A DNA stretch of 64,000 bases from Sapria himalayana. Taxonomy: Eukaryota > Streptophyta > Magnoliopsida > Malpighiales > Rafflesiaceae. Shown piece after piece: positions 11,386-22,200 of this stretch; within the stretch, counting starts at the first letter, position 1; every line of letters begins with the position of its first letter. Made by a program: the position numbers and the translations under genes. The DNA lies in contig JAREIK010002254.1 of NCBI GenBank assembly GCA_029783825.1, forward strand, positions 1,767,169-1,831,168, read 5' to 3'. The notes under the pieces were generated by a model that was given only the letters and a program-made list of their open reading frames with translations, searched no databases and was not told the DNA's origin.

Positions 11386-13351
11386 ATGTCACTTAAAGGA
11401 CATGGTCATGGTGGAGGTGGATGTGGACATAGAAATGAACCAAATTCATCTAGTATGTTACACCATGTTGCAGAATCAGTACCATCTCATAATCACCATA
11501 TCCAGACTTCAACATCACAATCACCATCTCCATTTCTATCACCATCTCCATCATTGAGACCTCTACTATCACCTTTATCAGTTGTAAGCCCACCACCAAT
11601 TATGCTTCTTGCACATACTTTTAATCCATCTTTATCTTCTACATCACATTTTACACCGATTGTTCACCAATTTTCAATACCAACAACATCATCAAATGTT
11701 GTGCCTTCCTCTGTAGTTAGTGCAAAGTTAGAAATTGAGATTGTGGATGAGAGGTAAAAGAAATATGTAAAAATGACTTGAAAAATATTTTTGATGTTAC
11801 TATTAGTGGTTTTTCTATATTGTTATGATTCGCTTATTTTCTATGTTATTTATTTATTTGTACAGTTTTATTCCATCTGATAAGTGTTCGACTATAATTA
11901 TAAAGTCTTTTAAGAAAATGGATGATTCTAAAGCATTCTCCTAGAAGAAAGTTTTAGAATTGACAAAGGAGACCTATTTTAATGACTTTTAGGTAAAAAT
12001 AACAAAACAAAAGTATTGAAAATAATAATCAAATTAGTTAACTATTATGTTGGTTATTATTCAAGCAGTAAATAATTACTTTCTTATTGTTAATATAAAT
12101 TCTTTTGTGATTTTTCTATCTATAGAATCAGTGCACATGGGCACTCAAATTTGATGGAAAGATAAAGTCATTATGGGAGATCAAAACTACTCGATGATAT
12201 TCTGATTTTGTCCATAAATTGAAGAATATGAAAGAAAGACCTGATTTTATATCTGATGATGAATGGCCCGAGTGGCTTAAGTATTGGGAGGAGCCAGATG
12301 TGAAGAAAAAATTAGATATTGCCAGCAAAAATTGATGAAGTGAGGTAGATAGACTAGGTACAAGAATTTATCGACATATAGGAGGTCAAAGTCGAGCATT
12401 GAGCACGCTCGAGATACGGTACAATTTTAAAATTTTAAACATATATATATTTAGTGGTTGTCCTAATAGTTCAATAAATCAAATCTCTGCATGCTTTTAT
12501 TAATTTTGTTAAATTTTTTAAACATTTGTTTTTTAATGACTTAATAAAAACATATTCTAGACTAGAGAATTGGGTCGGGATCAAAATTTTTATGAGATTT
12601 TCAAGAAGATGCATGTGAAGAACGTGGATGGTCAGTTTGTTGACAACAAATCTCAGATGATTACTGTAAGAACTTGTTATATTAATAAAATTTTATAATA
12701 CTACTATAAATTTTAAAAATTGTTTGGAATGCAAAATATTTATTTTATTTTTATATATCTATAATATTTTTTTTCTCTATTTTATCTTAGGACCTATTGG
12801 AGGAACGTGTGACAACTGCTCATCAACAAGTTAAGGGTTTTATGGATCTTCAACCAAGTGACTATGATCATATTTATTTGGAGACCATAAGAGGTCGTAA
12901 GAAGCAGCGAGTGTACGGAATCAGCTTGAAAGGAGTGGCATTTTGTTGTAGCAGTCATGCTTCTAATTCATCTGTCTCATCAATGGTGGATGAGGTGGTC
13001 GAACAACAAGCAATGGAAACAAATGAACATATTGTAGTTATGGAGACCGAAATGAAAAAGAAGGATGAGTAGATATCTCATTTAAAGGAAAAAATATATG
13101 AAATTAAAGAACAGAAGGATGAGCAGATATCTGATTTGAAGGAAGAAATATATGAAATTAAAGAACAAAAGGATGAATAGTATACTAATTTGATATAAGA
13201 AATTCAAGAAATTAAAGAAAAGAATGATGAGATGAAAGGAATTAAGATTATAATACAACATCATATGTCCTATATGGAGTCACAGTTAGCAGCATTGGCA
13301 CAACAGATAGCATTCCGAGATCTAGCTACAAAACCTCATAGAAGAAGCTAG
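11386..13351 (+). pseudogene. Second CACTA gene, Transposase_24 family, five predicted exons, broken
   Basis: The likely start is ATG 11386 (MSLKGHGHGGGG), followed by a His/Ser/Pro-rich leader. Splice-like borders suggest exons at 11386-11753, 11866-11991, 12126-12418, 12561-12665 and 12791-13351. The middle exons read EWPEWLKYWEEPDVKKKL, then GTRIYRHIGGQSRAL, LGRDQNFYEIFKKMHVK and YLETIRGRKKQRVYGI, the pattern of Transposase_24 (PF03004), the second protein of plant CACTA elements that accompanies TNP2. Stops occur at 11950 (near AFS), in exon 3 (two adjacent TGA codons after ASKN) and in the C-terminal coil. The last exon encodes a coiled coil made of 54-bp repeats. It lies about 140 bp after the TNP2 gene, same strand. 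Confidence 0.75.
13061..13222 (+). repeat. Three 54-bp tandem repeats encoding an 18-residue coiled-coil unit
   Basis: The box AAGGATGA starts units at 13061, 13115 and 13169, exactly 54 bp apart, and a partial fourth starts at 13223. In the frame of the Transposase_24 gene each encodes a Lys/Glu-rich block such as KDEQISDLKEEIYEIKEQ. Two units contain a stop where another has CAG (Gln). The unit keeps the reading frame and heptad-like spacing, so it was probably a variable-length coiled coil in the active protein. Confidence 0.88.
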
Positions 13352-13730
13352 CATTCCCTACAAATTATGAGGATGATTGATTATGAGAATTATTTCTAAA
13401 CTGTTATTTATTTTTGTTATGTGTAGCAAATAATTATGATATTTTTTGGCAGGTTTCAATATTTTTTATTCTAGTTTTATTCTTTTCTTTTCTGATTAAC
13501 CCAATTATTAATTTTTTCAGGACACATTATGTGAAACAAAAGAAAAAATCCTGATACAAATCATGCAAACATTACCACTGTACTTCTAATGCATGGGTCA
13601 CATATTTACCGATTTAAGCTTTATCAAAAAGAGGGCTAGTTTATCTTATCATTAATATTCTAAAAACATTTTATTTTTGCACTCTCTTTATCTCTAAACA
13701 TAATTGCTGGATATCTTTTGGATTTTTGTT
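13352..13730 (+). other. Sequence 3' of the CACTA genes, no gene seen
   Basis: AT-rich, no open frame of note. It may be the 3' untranslated region or subterminal part of the CACTA element, but I see no repeat matching the array at 1-960. Confidence 0.4.
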
Positions 13731-14215
13731 GAAGCTGTAAGAAAATAAAATATAATTTATGTTTGTTCATGTCTATAATATTTATTTTTATATATCTGTG
13801 AATATGTTTTTGTGTCTCCAATTTTTTTGGGTATAGTTTTAGCCTACTATAGGTATGTAAAACCTTATTTTCAGTAGCAATAGCAGTGCTAGCGATGGCA
13901 GTGATGGCAATGGTGGCAGCAGTGGCAGCATTGGTAGAAGCGGTAGTAGTTGCCGTGGCGGCAGTGGCGGCAGAGGCAACAGAGGTAGTGGCAGCGGTAT
14001 TAGTGGCAGAGGCGACGTCAGCGGCAACAGTGGCAGCTACTATAGTGGTGGCAGCATCAGCAGTGGTGGGTGCGGCAGCATTGGCAGCTGTGGTAGTCGC
14101 TGTGGCAGCATAGGTAGCAGCAGCGATAGCAACGACAATAGCAATAGCAATGGCATTGGTAGTGGTAGTGGGAGCGGCAGGAGCAGCAGCGGCAGTAGCT
14201 GCAACAATGACAAAT
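13731..14215 (+). repeat. Duplicated segment, copy 1, ending in GGC/AGC-type triplet repeats
   Basis: Positions 13731-13870 match 14836-14975: shared phrases are GAAGCTGTA/AAGCTGTA, TTTGTTxATGTCTATAATA, TTTTTATATATCT, TTTTTTGGGTA and TATAGGTATGTAAAA. Each copy then enters triplet repeats of GGC, AGC, AGT and GCA. In copy 1 these run for about 340 bp (13875-14210). One plus frame is open and reads almost only Ser, Gly and Asn, another reads Ala and Val, and the minus frames read Leu and Pro; this is what interrupted triplet repeats produce, so I do not call a gene. Confidence 0.8.
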
Positions 14216-14276
14216 GTGGTATATACGTACGTATATAGTCAATAAATACATACATATAATACTACAATATTTTATG

Positions 14277-14318
14277 TACATATATACTGAGTATATATAT
14301 GTACTCAGTATATATGTA
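14277..14318. repeat. Perfect 17-bp inverted repeat with 8-nt spacer
   Basis: TACATATATACTGAGTA at 14277-14293 is the exact reverse complement of 14302-14318. The flanks carry a repeated phrase ATAATACTACAAT (near 14257 and 14323). It can form a hairpin or cruciform. It may be a remnant of a small inverted-repeat element. Confidence 0.85.
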
Positions 14319-14429
14319 TGCATAATACTACAATTTATATGTACATATACTACAGTAATATATGTACGAGTGAAATGCTATTATATATGTACATATTTAC
14401 TGCAGCAATATATATTTATCAAAACATAG

Positions 14430-14835
14430 TTTTTTATTTATTTTGATTTGATTTGGTGTTTAAATTCATTACAGATATGGTACCACATTGTTTCCCATAC
14501 AAAGCTTGTATAAGTGAAGACATATTTCAACAAACATGATGCACGGTGATTCGGACAGCATTTTTGCAGTGGAAAGTTAGGGATAATAGGAGTAGAGGGA
14601 GAGAAAGCAATGTCAATGCATTGTTAAATTATACTTTATGCATAATTGGTGGATACATTGATTAATAAGATGTAATATATTTTTTGTTATTTGTTTGTTT
14701 TAGGTATTTAAAATATTGTATTAGAATAAGTTATTAAATGAATTTTTTTTGTTTAATTTAAAAGTTTCATTTATAGTTTCTATTTTTTATAAAATTCTAT
14801 TTTAAATATTAAATTATTTAATTAATTATAGTTTA
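14430..14835. other. Sequence between the two duplicated segments, no gene seen
   Basis: No open frame or known family recognised. A weak match (TGCATAATTGGTGGATA near 14638 against ACATAATTGCTGGATA near 13699) suggests the duplication extends a little upstream of the clear part. Confidence 0.4.
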
Positions 14836-15140
14836 AGCTGTATGAAAATTAACTTTAATTTGTGTTTGTTTATGTCTATAATAACTATTTTTATATATCT
14901 ATGACAATGTTTGTGTGTCTCTGAATTTTTTGGGTAGAGCTTTAGCCTATTATAGGTATGTAAAAGCCTATTATCAGTAGTGGCAGCTGCGATAGCAGTG
15001 GCCATGATGATAGTGGTGGTAGTAACTTTAGAAGTGGCAGTGGCGGCAGCGGCAGCAGCAGCAGAAGCGGTGTCAACGGTAGGGTGGCATCGGTAGTGGC
15101 GGTAGCAGCAACAATAGTAGCGTCAGTGGTAGTGGTCGTA
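14836..15140 (+). repeat. Duplicated segment, copy 2, with shorter triplet repeats
   Basis: This is the diverged second copy of 13731-14030, offset by about 1,105 bp. Its triplet repeat (14985-15140) is shorter and ends exactly where LINE L1 begins. The open minus frame at 14942-15298 is a chance fusion of LINE coding sequence with the triplet repeat. Confidence 0.75.
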
Positions 15141-15169
15141 GTCCTTACAAATTCGTATTTTGTAAGGAC
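15141..15169. repeat. 11-bp inverted repeat at the LINE L1 / triplet-repeat junction
   Basis: GTCCTTACAAA at 15141-15151 is exactly complementary to TTTGTAAGGAC at 15159-15169, separated by 7 nt. It sits on the breakpoint where L1 lost its 3' half. It may have formed during repair of the break. Confidence 0.8.
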
Positions 15170-15174
15170 TGAAT

Positions 15175-17940
15175 TTCTATCTACTATTTCTTTTTGTTTT
15201 AGTGTTTTTTTCCATATCTGAGAACTATTATTAAGCTTTTTATCCTTAGTAGTGTCGTTATTGACTAAAAATTTAGGTCTGATATATTTAGCCCACAAAC
15301 TATTGTATTCTTTAACTCCCCACCACCTCTTACATGCCCATGCTTTAGATATTTCTTTTAAATTAGAGAAGCCTAAACTAGTTTCTTCTTTTGGATAACA
15401 AAGGTCCTTCCATTTGATCTAGTGCATTTTGTGTTTTACATCTTTTTTCCCCCAAAAACATTTTGCAAATTCTTTTTCTATTTTTTTGATTAAGTTTTTG
15501 GGGGGAAGCATTATCATAAAATTATGCATTACTATGCTTTGTAAGATGTGATTGATAAGTGTAATTTTTTTTCTCATATTACGCATTTTTGTTTTCCATT
15601 CTGTAATTTTCTATCTAATTCTATCTAATTAAAAATCTAAGTATTCTATTTTTATTTTTCCTTCAAATAAAGGGCATCAAATATAAGTGATTGCTCCTTT
15701 TGCTTGGGAAAAACCTGTTATATCTTTTAGTCAATGGATTATTCTAAGAGGTGCTTGTTTAGATATTATGAATTAGCTTTTATTTCTATTTAATGTTAAA
15801 CCTTTATCTTCTTCCAAAATTTGGAATAGTTTGATAAAGTTAGTTATAGGTTTTTTATTACTATTTGTAAAAATAATTATATCATCTGCATATGATAGGC
15901 AATCCACATGAGGTGAATCTTTAAAGTGCATAATTGATTGTATATCTCCTTTTCTAGTTTTATATATTAAATTGACCAGAAATAATTCAGGATAAATGTT
16001 AAAAAGGGTGGGAGACAAATGATCACCTTGTCTTAGTCCCTGAGTGGGTTTAAATTTATCCCCTTTTCCCCCATTAATAATAATTTTGAACCAAGTACTT
16101 TAGACACATCTAAAAATTAAATCGATCCAGCTTTTTACAAATCTCATTTTCCTCATGATATAGTATAACATTTTCCAGTCTACTCTATCGAATGATTTAG
16201 AAAGGTCTAATTTAAAGACTACATTATGGCCCCTAACTTTATTAGAGATGTCTTTCAATAATTCTTTAGCTAAGTATATATTTTCTATGATTAATCTATC
16301 TTTCATGAAGCATGTTTATTCCTTAGAGATGATTTTTTGGGAGGAAAAGGCTTAATCTGCTTTGCATTAATTTGGCTAGGATTTTATATGTAGAGTTGCA
16401 TATGTTAATTGGACGATAGTCTTCTCCCTTTTGATGATTTTCTTTTTTTCATTTTTAAAACTATGTGTGTAACTAACCATTTTTATTTAATTCAACCCCA
16501 CAAAAGAACCAGTGTATGGCCTGAGTAAGGTCTATTTTAATTACGCCCCATCATACTTGAAAAAACACAATGTTCCATCGATCTGGTCCTGCAGCACTGT
16601 TTATATTAAACTAAATACAATATTTTTAATTTTTGTTTCATCCAGAAATTCCATTAAGATTTTATTATCTTCTTCATTAATAATTTTATTTATGTTTTGT
16701 AAAAGGTTATGACTTGTTTGTTCATTGTTTTTGCATAATAGTAATTTGTAAATTTTTTCTAATGTTTATTTTATGTCTTTTTTTTTCTACCCATGAGCCT
16801 TCCTTATTTCTAATTCCTATTATCTTGTGTTTTTGATTTTTTATTCTAGTGATTTGCTGAAAAAACATAGTAATTAGATCCCCCTCTTTTAACAATTTTA
16901 TTTTCAATCTTTGTTTTCAGAAGACCTCATCCATGTGTAATTTTAAATTTGAATTTACCTAGGGCTTTGTGGAGCATTGAGATTGTTTGCATTATGATTT
17001 TTGTCATGTTCATTTTCTAGTTCATCTATTTTTTGTTCCATATCTTGAATGGTTTTATTAATGTTTCCAAATTTTTTTGTGTTCCATTCCGATAAATATG
17101 ATCTTAGTCTATATAATTTACCTGAGAAAATCTTTGCTGGATTACCTTTAAGTGGGGACTTACATGACACTTTGACCGTATCCAGAAATTCTACGTGTAA
17201 GCACCTTATATTTTGAAAATTAAATGATGATCTATTCATTTCGTTTTTTGATGGGTGATAAGTAAAGGATTATGATCTGAGCAAGTCTTATTTGAGTGTT
17301 TAATGCCTATATTACCAAAAGTGTCCATTCACTTCTAGTTGAGGAGACTCCTATCTAGTCTTGACCAGATTACTCCTTTCTTTTTATGGTTATTTGTTTA
17401 TGTGTATTTTGAACCTAGGAAGTCTGCTTCTAATAATTTGGTCTTAGTTAACACCTTATTGAATTGATCACTACCTTGTTTATTTATTGGTCTACCTCCT
17501 TTTTTTCTCCGATGAATTCTTTACAGTGTTAAAGTCTCATCCTATTATCCATGGTAAATTCTTATTTGATATTTCCTCCATTTTTTTATATCTCTTTTCT
17601 TTTATTTCTCGAGTTACTAGCATATATGATTGATATAATTCCATCTATGGTTTTACCAAAACTAAGGTTAATAATTTGATCTTTTTCTTCTATTATAGTT
17701 ATATACATGTTATTCCACATGACCTAGATTTTACTAATTTTTTTTAGAAAGAGCATTTTTATATCCTAACTTTTTTTTTTGAAGCTTTCTAATTGATCTA
17801 TACCCACCATAGGTTCAAGAATCATTAAGAGGAAGATTTTATGAATTTTTATCATTTTAATTAATTTATTTAGTGAGGGGGAGTTAGCTGTACCCCGAAT
17901 AATATAGAATAAGTATTTATGTATTATTAACCAGTTTTGA
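15175..17940 (-). pseudogene. L1 ORF2 (endonuclease and reverse transcriptase), 3' end missing
   Basis: The endonuclease start (YIIRGTANSPSLNKL near 17880-17930) and later pieces (RLDRSLLN near 17345) are recognisable but full of stops. The linker is open at 16955-17239 and 16722-16907 (LLKEGD motif). The reverse transcriptase is in one frame at 16100-16306 (VFKLDLSKSFDRVDW) and 15773-16018, where the catalytic YADD box reads LSYADDIIIF; an in-frame TAG separates the two. Sequence ends in the region after the thumb domain, with no RNase H. Not functional. Confidence 0.85.
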
Positions 17941-18548
17941 TTGAGCCCTTGTTTTATTTTTTAATTCATTAGTTTAATCGAGTGTTTTTGTGCATTTCTT
18001 GTTTTTTTATGTGATTAAATTGGGTTTTAACATGATTCCATACTTTAAATAATTTATCAATTTGTAAACTTATAATTTTTAAATATTATAGTGCCTTATC
18101 TCTATTTCCTATCTCCATTCTTCTTTTTTCAATTTCTAAATCATCTATGGAATGATTTTCCTTGAGGGTTTAAGTTTTAGTTATTTAATTATTACAGTTT
18201 TTATTGATTCAAAGTCTGAACCAAAATTTGATCCAGTGAACCAGCTCTCTGAATTTTCTTTCTGCTTATGGTTTATTTTAACTTTCCTAGTTCGGATAAC
18301 TAGTTTCTCTATTCTGCAGATCATAAGTCTAATTATTTCTTCTTCTGTTATATTTTTGTCTTGGGAAGCATTTTTTTAGGAGAATCTGTTGTTTGTATAT
18401 TGTTCTATTCTTCCTCCTCATTAGTTTCCTCCTATCTAGACTCCTCTTTTCTAATCCAAATCTTATGTTCTACCCTTTTTATATTTACAATGTAGTTTTC
18501 TGAGTTATGTCCTCTCTTTTTGTATTGATTATAATAACTAGGAAAGGA

Positions 18549-19204
18549 CTAGGAAGTAATAGGTTGCCAAAACCCTTGATTTTCATTCTTACAAATCCAT
18601 ATTTGTTGAGGTATAGGGAGCTTGATATTGACCTTTATGCATACTCGTGCAACACTTGGCCTAAAGAGGTTGGTAGTGGAGCCATCCATCAATAAGGGTT
18701 TTCCAATGAGATTAGAGATGGAGTAGAGAGATGTTTTGTTGAAGAAAAGTATAGGCAATAAGGGTAGAAGAAACCATACCTGAGTAAGTGGGTTTCTTCA
18801 TTCAAGTTAAAGCTTATTGTCCATTTGAATATCCTCATAGGGTAGTGCCTTACATTACAATTATCCTTTAGCCACAGATGAAAAAAATCTTCTTCTATGA
18901 AGTGCTGCACCAAGAAGTGCTTACTGTCTATCGCTCCCAACATAATCAATCCTTTAAGTTTGAGAGAGGAGAAGAAATCTCCTATTTCAACAATGGTTGG
19001 CCGGCCATGAGAAAATTTTTCAATGAGAGAAAACTTGTGAGTTTCTGAGAGTTTATCGATGTATTTAGGGAAAAAATAAATCGCAAGATCCCCATTTTTT
19101 ATCGATAGATTATTATTAGGAGGCGCAGTTGGATAATGAATGTTGGAAAATGATTTCTTATGAGCAAGATAATGAATTTCCTGCATTTCGAGTAGGATTC
19201 CCAC
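18549..19204 (-). pseudogene. L1 ORF1 (gag-like, DUF4283), frameshifted
   Basis: The frame from 19204 reads KKSFSNIHYPT, FSLIEKFSHGRPTI, LKGLIMLGAIDSKHFLVQHF, FFHLWLKDN and YPMRIFKWT, which is the DUF4283 (PF14111) pattern of plant LINE ORF1. A frameshift near 18760 moves the rest (NLIGKPLLMDGSTTN, RPSVARVCIKV, LPIPQQIWI, QGFWQPIT) to the next frame. In intact elements this protein binds the LINE RNA. The remaining C-terminus to about 17960 is decayed. Confidence 0.85.
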
Positions 19205-19267
19205 CCCTATATTGCATGAATTAGAGCTTTCTCTCTCTAGAATACCTCACTTTCTCTTTCTATCCTA

Positions 19268-22200
19268 TAAACTTATTCTTATTTTTCTTTATTTATCTTT
19301 TTCTTCTTATTTTTATAATTCTTATTATTCTTTTTATTCTTCTTAAAATTCTTATTCTTCTTATTCTTCTTATTCTTCTTATTCTTCTTTTTATTGTTAT
19401 TCTTTTTATACTTTTTATTCTTTTATTCTTTTATTCTTTTTTTTTCTTTTTCTTTTTATTCTTTTTATTCTTCTTATTATTCTTATTTTTCCTATTCTTC
19501 ATATTCTTTTTATTCTTCTTTTCTTCTTTTTATTCTTATACTTTTATTCATCCTATTATTATTATTCTTCTTATTCTTCTAATTATTCTAATTTTTTTTT
19601 ATTCTTTTTATTCAACTTATTCTTCCTATTCTTATTATTCTACTAATTCTACTTATTCTACTTATTCTTCTAATTCGTCTTATTTTCTTATTCTTCTTAT
19701 TCTTCTTATTATTTTTATTCTTCTTATTCTTCTTAATTCTTTTATTCTTTTATTCTTTTATTCCTCTAATTCTTCTTTTCTTCTTATTCTTCATATTCTT
19801 CGTATTCTTCTTATTCTTTCTATATTTTCTAATAATAATAATAATTATTATTATTATTATTATTCTGCTTATTAATGGTATTCTTGATATTTATCTATTT
19901 TATGATTCATTTTATTCTTCTTATTTTTTTGATTCTTATTCTTCTTATTCTTCTTATTCTTCTTTTCTTATTATTCTTCTTATTCTTGTTATTCTATTTT
20001 TTTTCTTTTTAATATTTTTATTATTGGTATTGTTCTTATTCTTTTCATTCTTTTTATTATTCTTATTCTTATTAATTTTATTAATCTTCTTATTTATCTT
20101 ATATATTTTATTTTTCTTATTCTTCTTATTTTTCTTATTCTTCTTATTCTTTTATTCTTCTTATTTTTTTATACATATTTTTTTATTATTCTTCTTTTGT
20201 TCTTTTTCTTCTTATTCTACTTATTCTTATAAGTATTCTTGTTTATTCTTATTCTTCTTATTCATGATATTCTTGGTATTCATCTTATTCATTTTATTCT
20301 TCTTATTCTTATTTTTCTTCTTACTCTTCTTATGCTTCTTATTCTTTTTATTCTTATTATTCTTCTAATTTTATTATTATTCTTATTCTTTTTATTCTGT
20401 TTTTTCTTCCTAATCTTCTTTTTATGCTTATTCTACTTTTCATCTTATTCTTGTTATTCTTATTATTCTTCATATTCTTTTTATTCTTTTAATTTTTTTA
20501 ATCTTTTTATTCATGGTATACTTCTTATTCTTCTCATTCATCTTATTGTTCTTATTCTTTTTAATCTTATTATTCTAATTATTATTCTTATTCATCTTAT
20601 TCTATAATATTTTTCTAATTCAACTTGTTCTTTTTATTCTTCTTATTCTACTTATTCTTTTTATTCTATTTATTCTTCTTATTCTTATAATTCTTATTAT
20701 GATTCATATTTTTGTTATTTTTTTTATACTTCTTATTCTTCTTATTCTTATTATTCTTCTTATTCTTCTTATTCTTCTTATTTTTCTTATTCTTCCTAAT
20801 CTTATTATTCATCTTTTCTTCTTATTCTTCTTATACTTCTTATTCACTCTATTCTTATAATTCTTTATATTATTCTTATTTTTTGATACTTCTTATTCCT
20901 CTTATTCTTCTTTTTCTTATTATTATTAATATTATTCTTCATGTTCTTCTTATTCTTCTTTTTCATGTTATTCATGTTATTTTTCTTATTCATATTATCT
21001 TATCTTCTTATACTTTTTATTATTCTTATTGTTATTATTCTTCTTATTCTTCATATTCTTCTTATTATTATTATTCTTCATATTTTTCTTATTATTATTA
21101 TGCTTCTTATTCTTTTCTCTTATTCTTTTTTTTATTCTTCTTATTTTACTATTTCTTTAATTATTCTCATTTATTCTTATTCTTTTTATTCATGGTATTC
21201 TTGGTATTCATCTTATTCATTTTATTCTTATTATTCTTATTATTCTTGTTATTCTTCTTGTTATTCTTCTTATGCTTCTTATTATTTTTATTCTTCTTAT
21301 TATTCTTATTCTTCTTATTATTTTTATACTTCTTTTTATTCTAAAACTTCTTTTTTTTTCTTATTCTACTTTTATTCTTATTCTTCTTATTCTTCATATT
21401 CATTTAATTTTTATTAATCTTTTTATTTTTGGTATACATCTTATTCTTCTCATTCTTTTGATTGTTCATATTCTTATTAATCTTATTATGCTACTGATTA
21501 TTCTTATTCATCTTATTCTACTAATTTTTCTAATTCAATTTGTTCTTTTTATTCTTCTTATTCTTCTTATTCTACGTAATCTTTCTATTCTATTTATTCA
21601 TCTTATTCTTCGTAAGCTTCTTTTTTTTCTTATTCTCTTTATTGTTTTTATACTCATTATTCTTTTTATTCTTCTTATTATAATTATTCTTCTTATTCTT
21701 CTTAATCTTCTTATTATTCTTACTCTTCTTATTCTTCATATTATTCTTACCCTTATTATTCTTCAAATTTTTATTATTCTTATTATTCATCTTATTCAAC
21801 TTATTCTTCTTATTCTTAATTTTCTACTTATTCTTTTTTTTCTTTATATTTTTCTTATTTTTATTATACTTAATATACTTCTTATCCATCTTATTCCTCT
21901 TATGCTTTTTATTCATTGTATTCTTGTTATTCATATTATTATTATTCATCTTATTCTTCATATTCTTTTTATTCTTTGTATACTTCTTATTCTTCTTTAT
22001 TATTATTATTATTCTTAATCTTCTTTTCTTATTATTCATTTTATTCTTCTTATTATGCTAATTCTTTTTATTGTTCTTAATCTTTTTATTCTTATTATTC
22101 TTCTTATTTTTATTATTCTTCTTATCCTTCTTATTCTTATTATCCATCTTATTCTTCTAATCCTATTTATTCTTCTTATCTTTCTTATTCTTCTTATTCT

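Larger units (their letters stand above)
15145..19267 (-). mobile_element. LINE L1, L1-type non-LTR retrotransposon, 3'-truncated and decayed
   Basis: Read on the minus strand, from 19267 down, it holds ORF1 (DUF4283), endonuclease, linker and reverse transcriptase, and breaks off after the phrase LWAKYIRPKF at about 15150-15300. The zf-RVT domain, RNase H, 3' untranslated region and shared 3' end of the other copies are absent. Loss of the 3' end is unusual, since target-primed insertion normally removes the 5' end, so a later deletion or rearrangement is likely. The 5' edge enters the 9-bp array at 19268. Confidence 0.88.

Noticed and set aside
13839..14323. Ala/Val, Leu/Pro and Cys/Tyr-rich frames on both strands
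   Set aside because: They arise from the GGC/AGC triplet repeats and the adjacent TATG-rich sequence.
16581..16600. A TGGTCCTGCAG motif in L1 resembling the hairpin loop
   Set aside because: It is in the RT coding region (the AGPD box read from the other strand) and has no flanking complementary arms.
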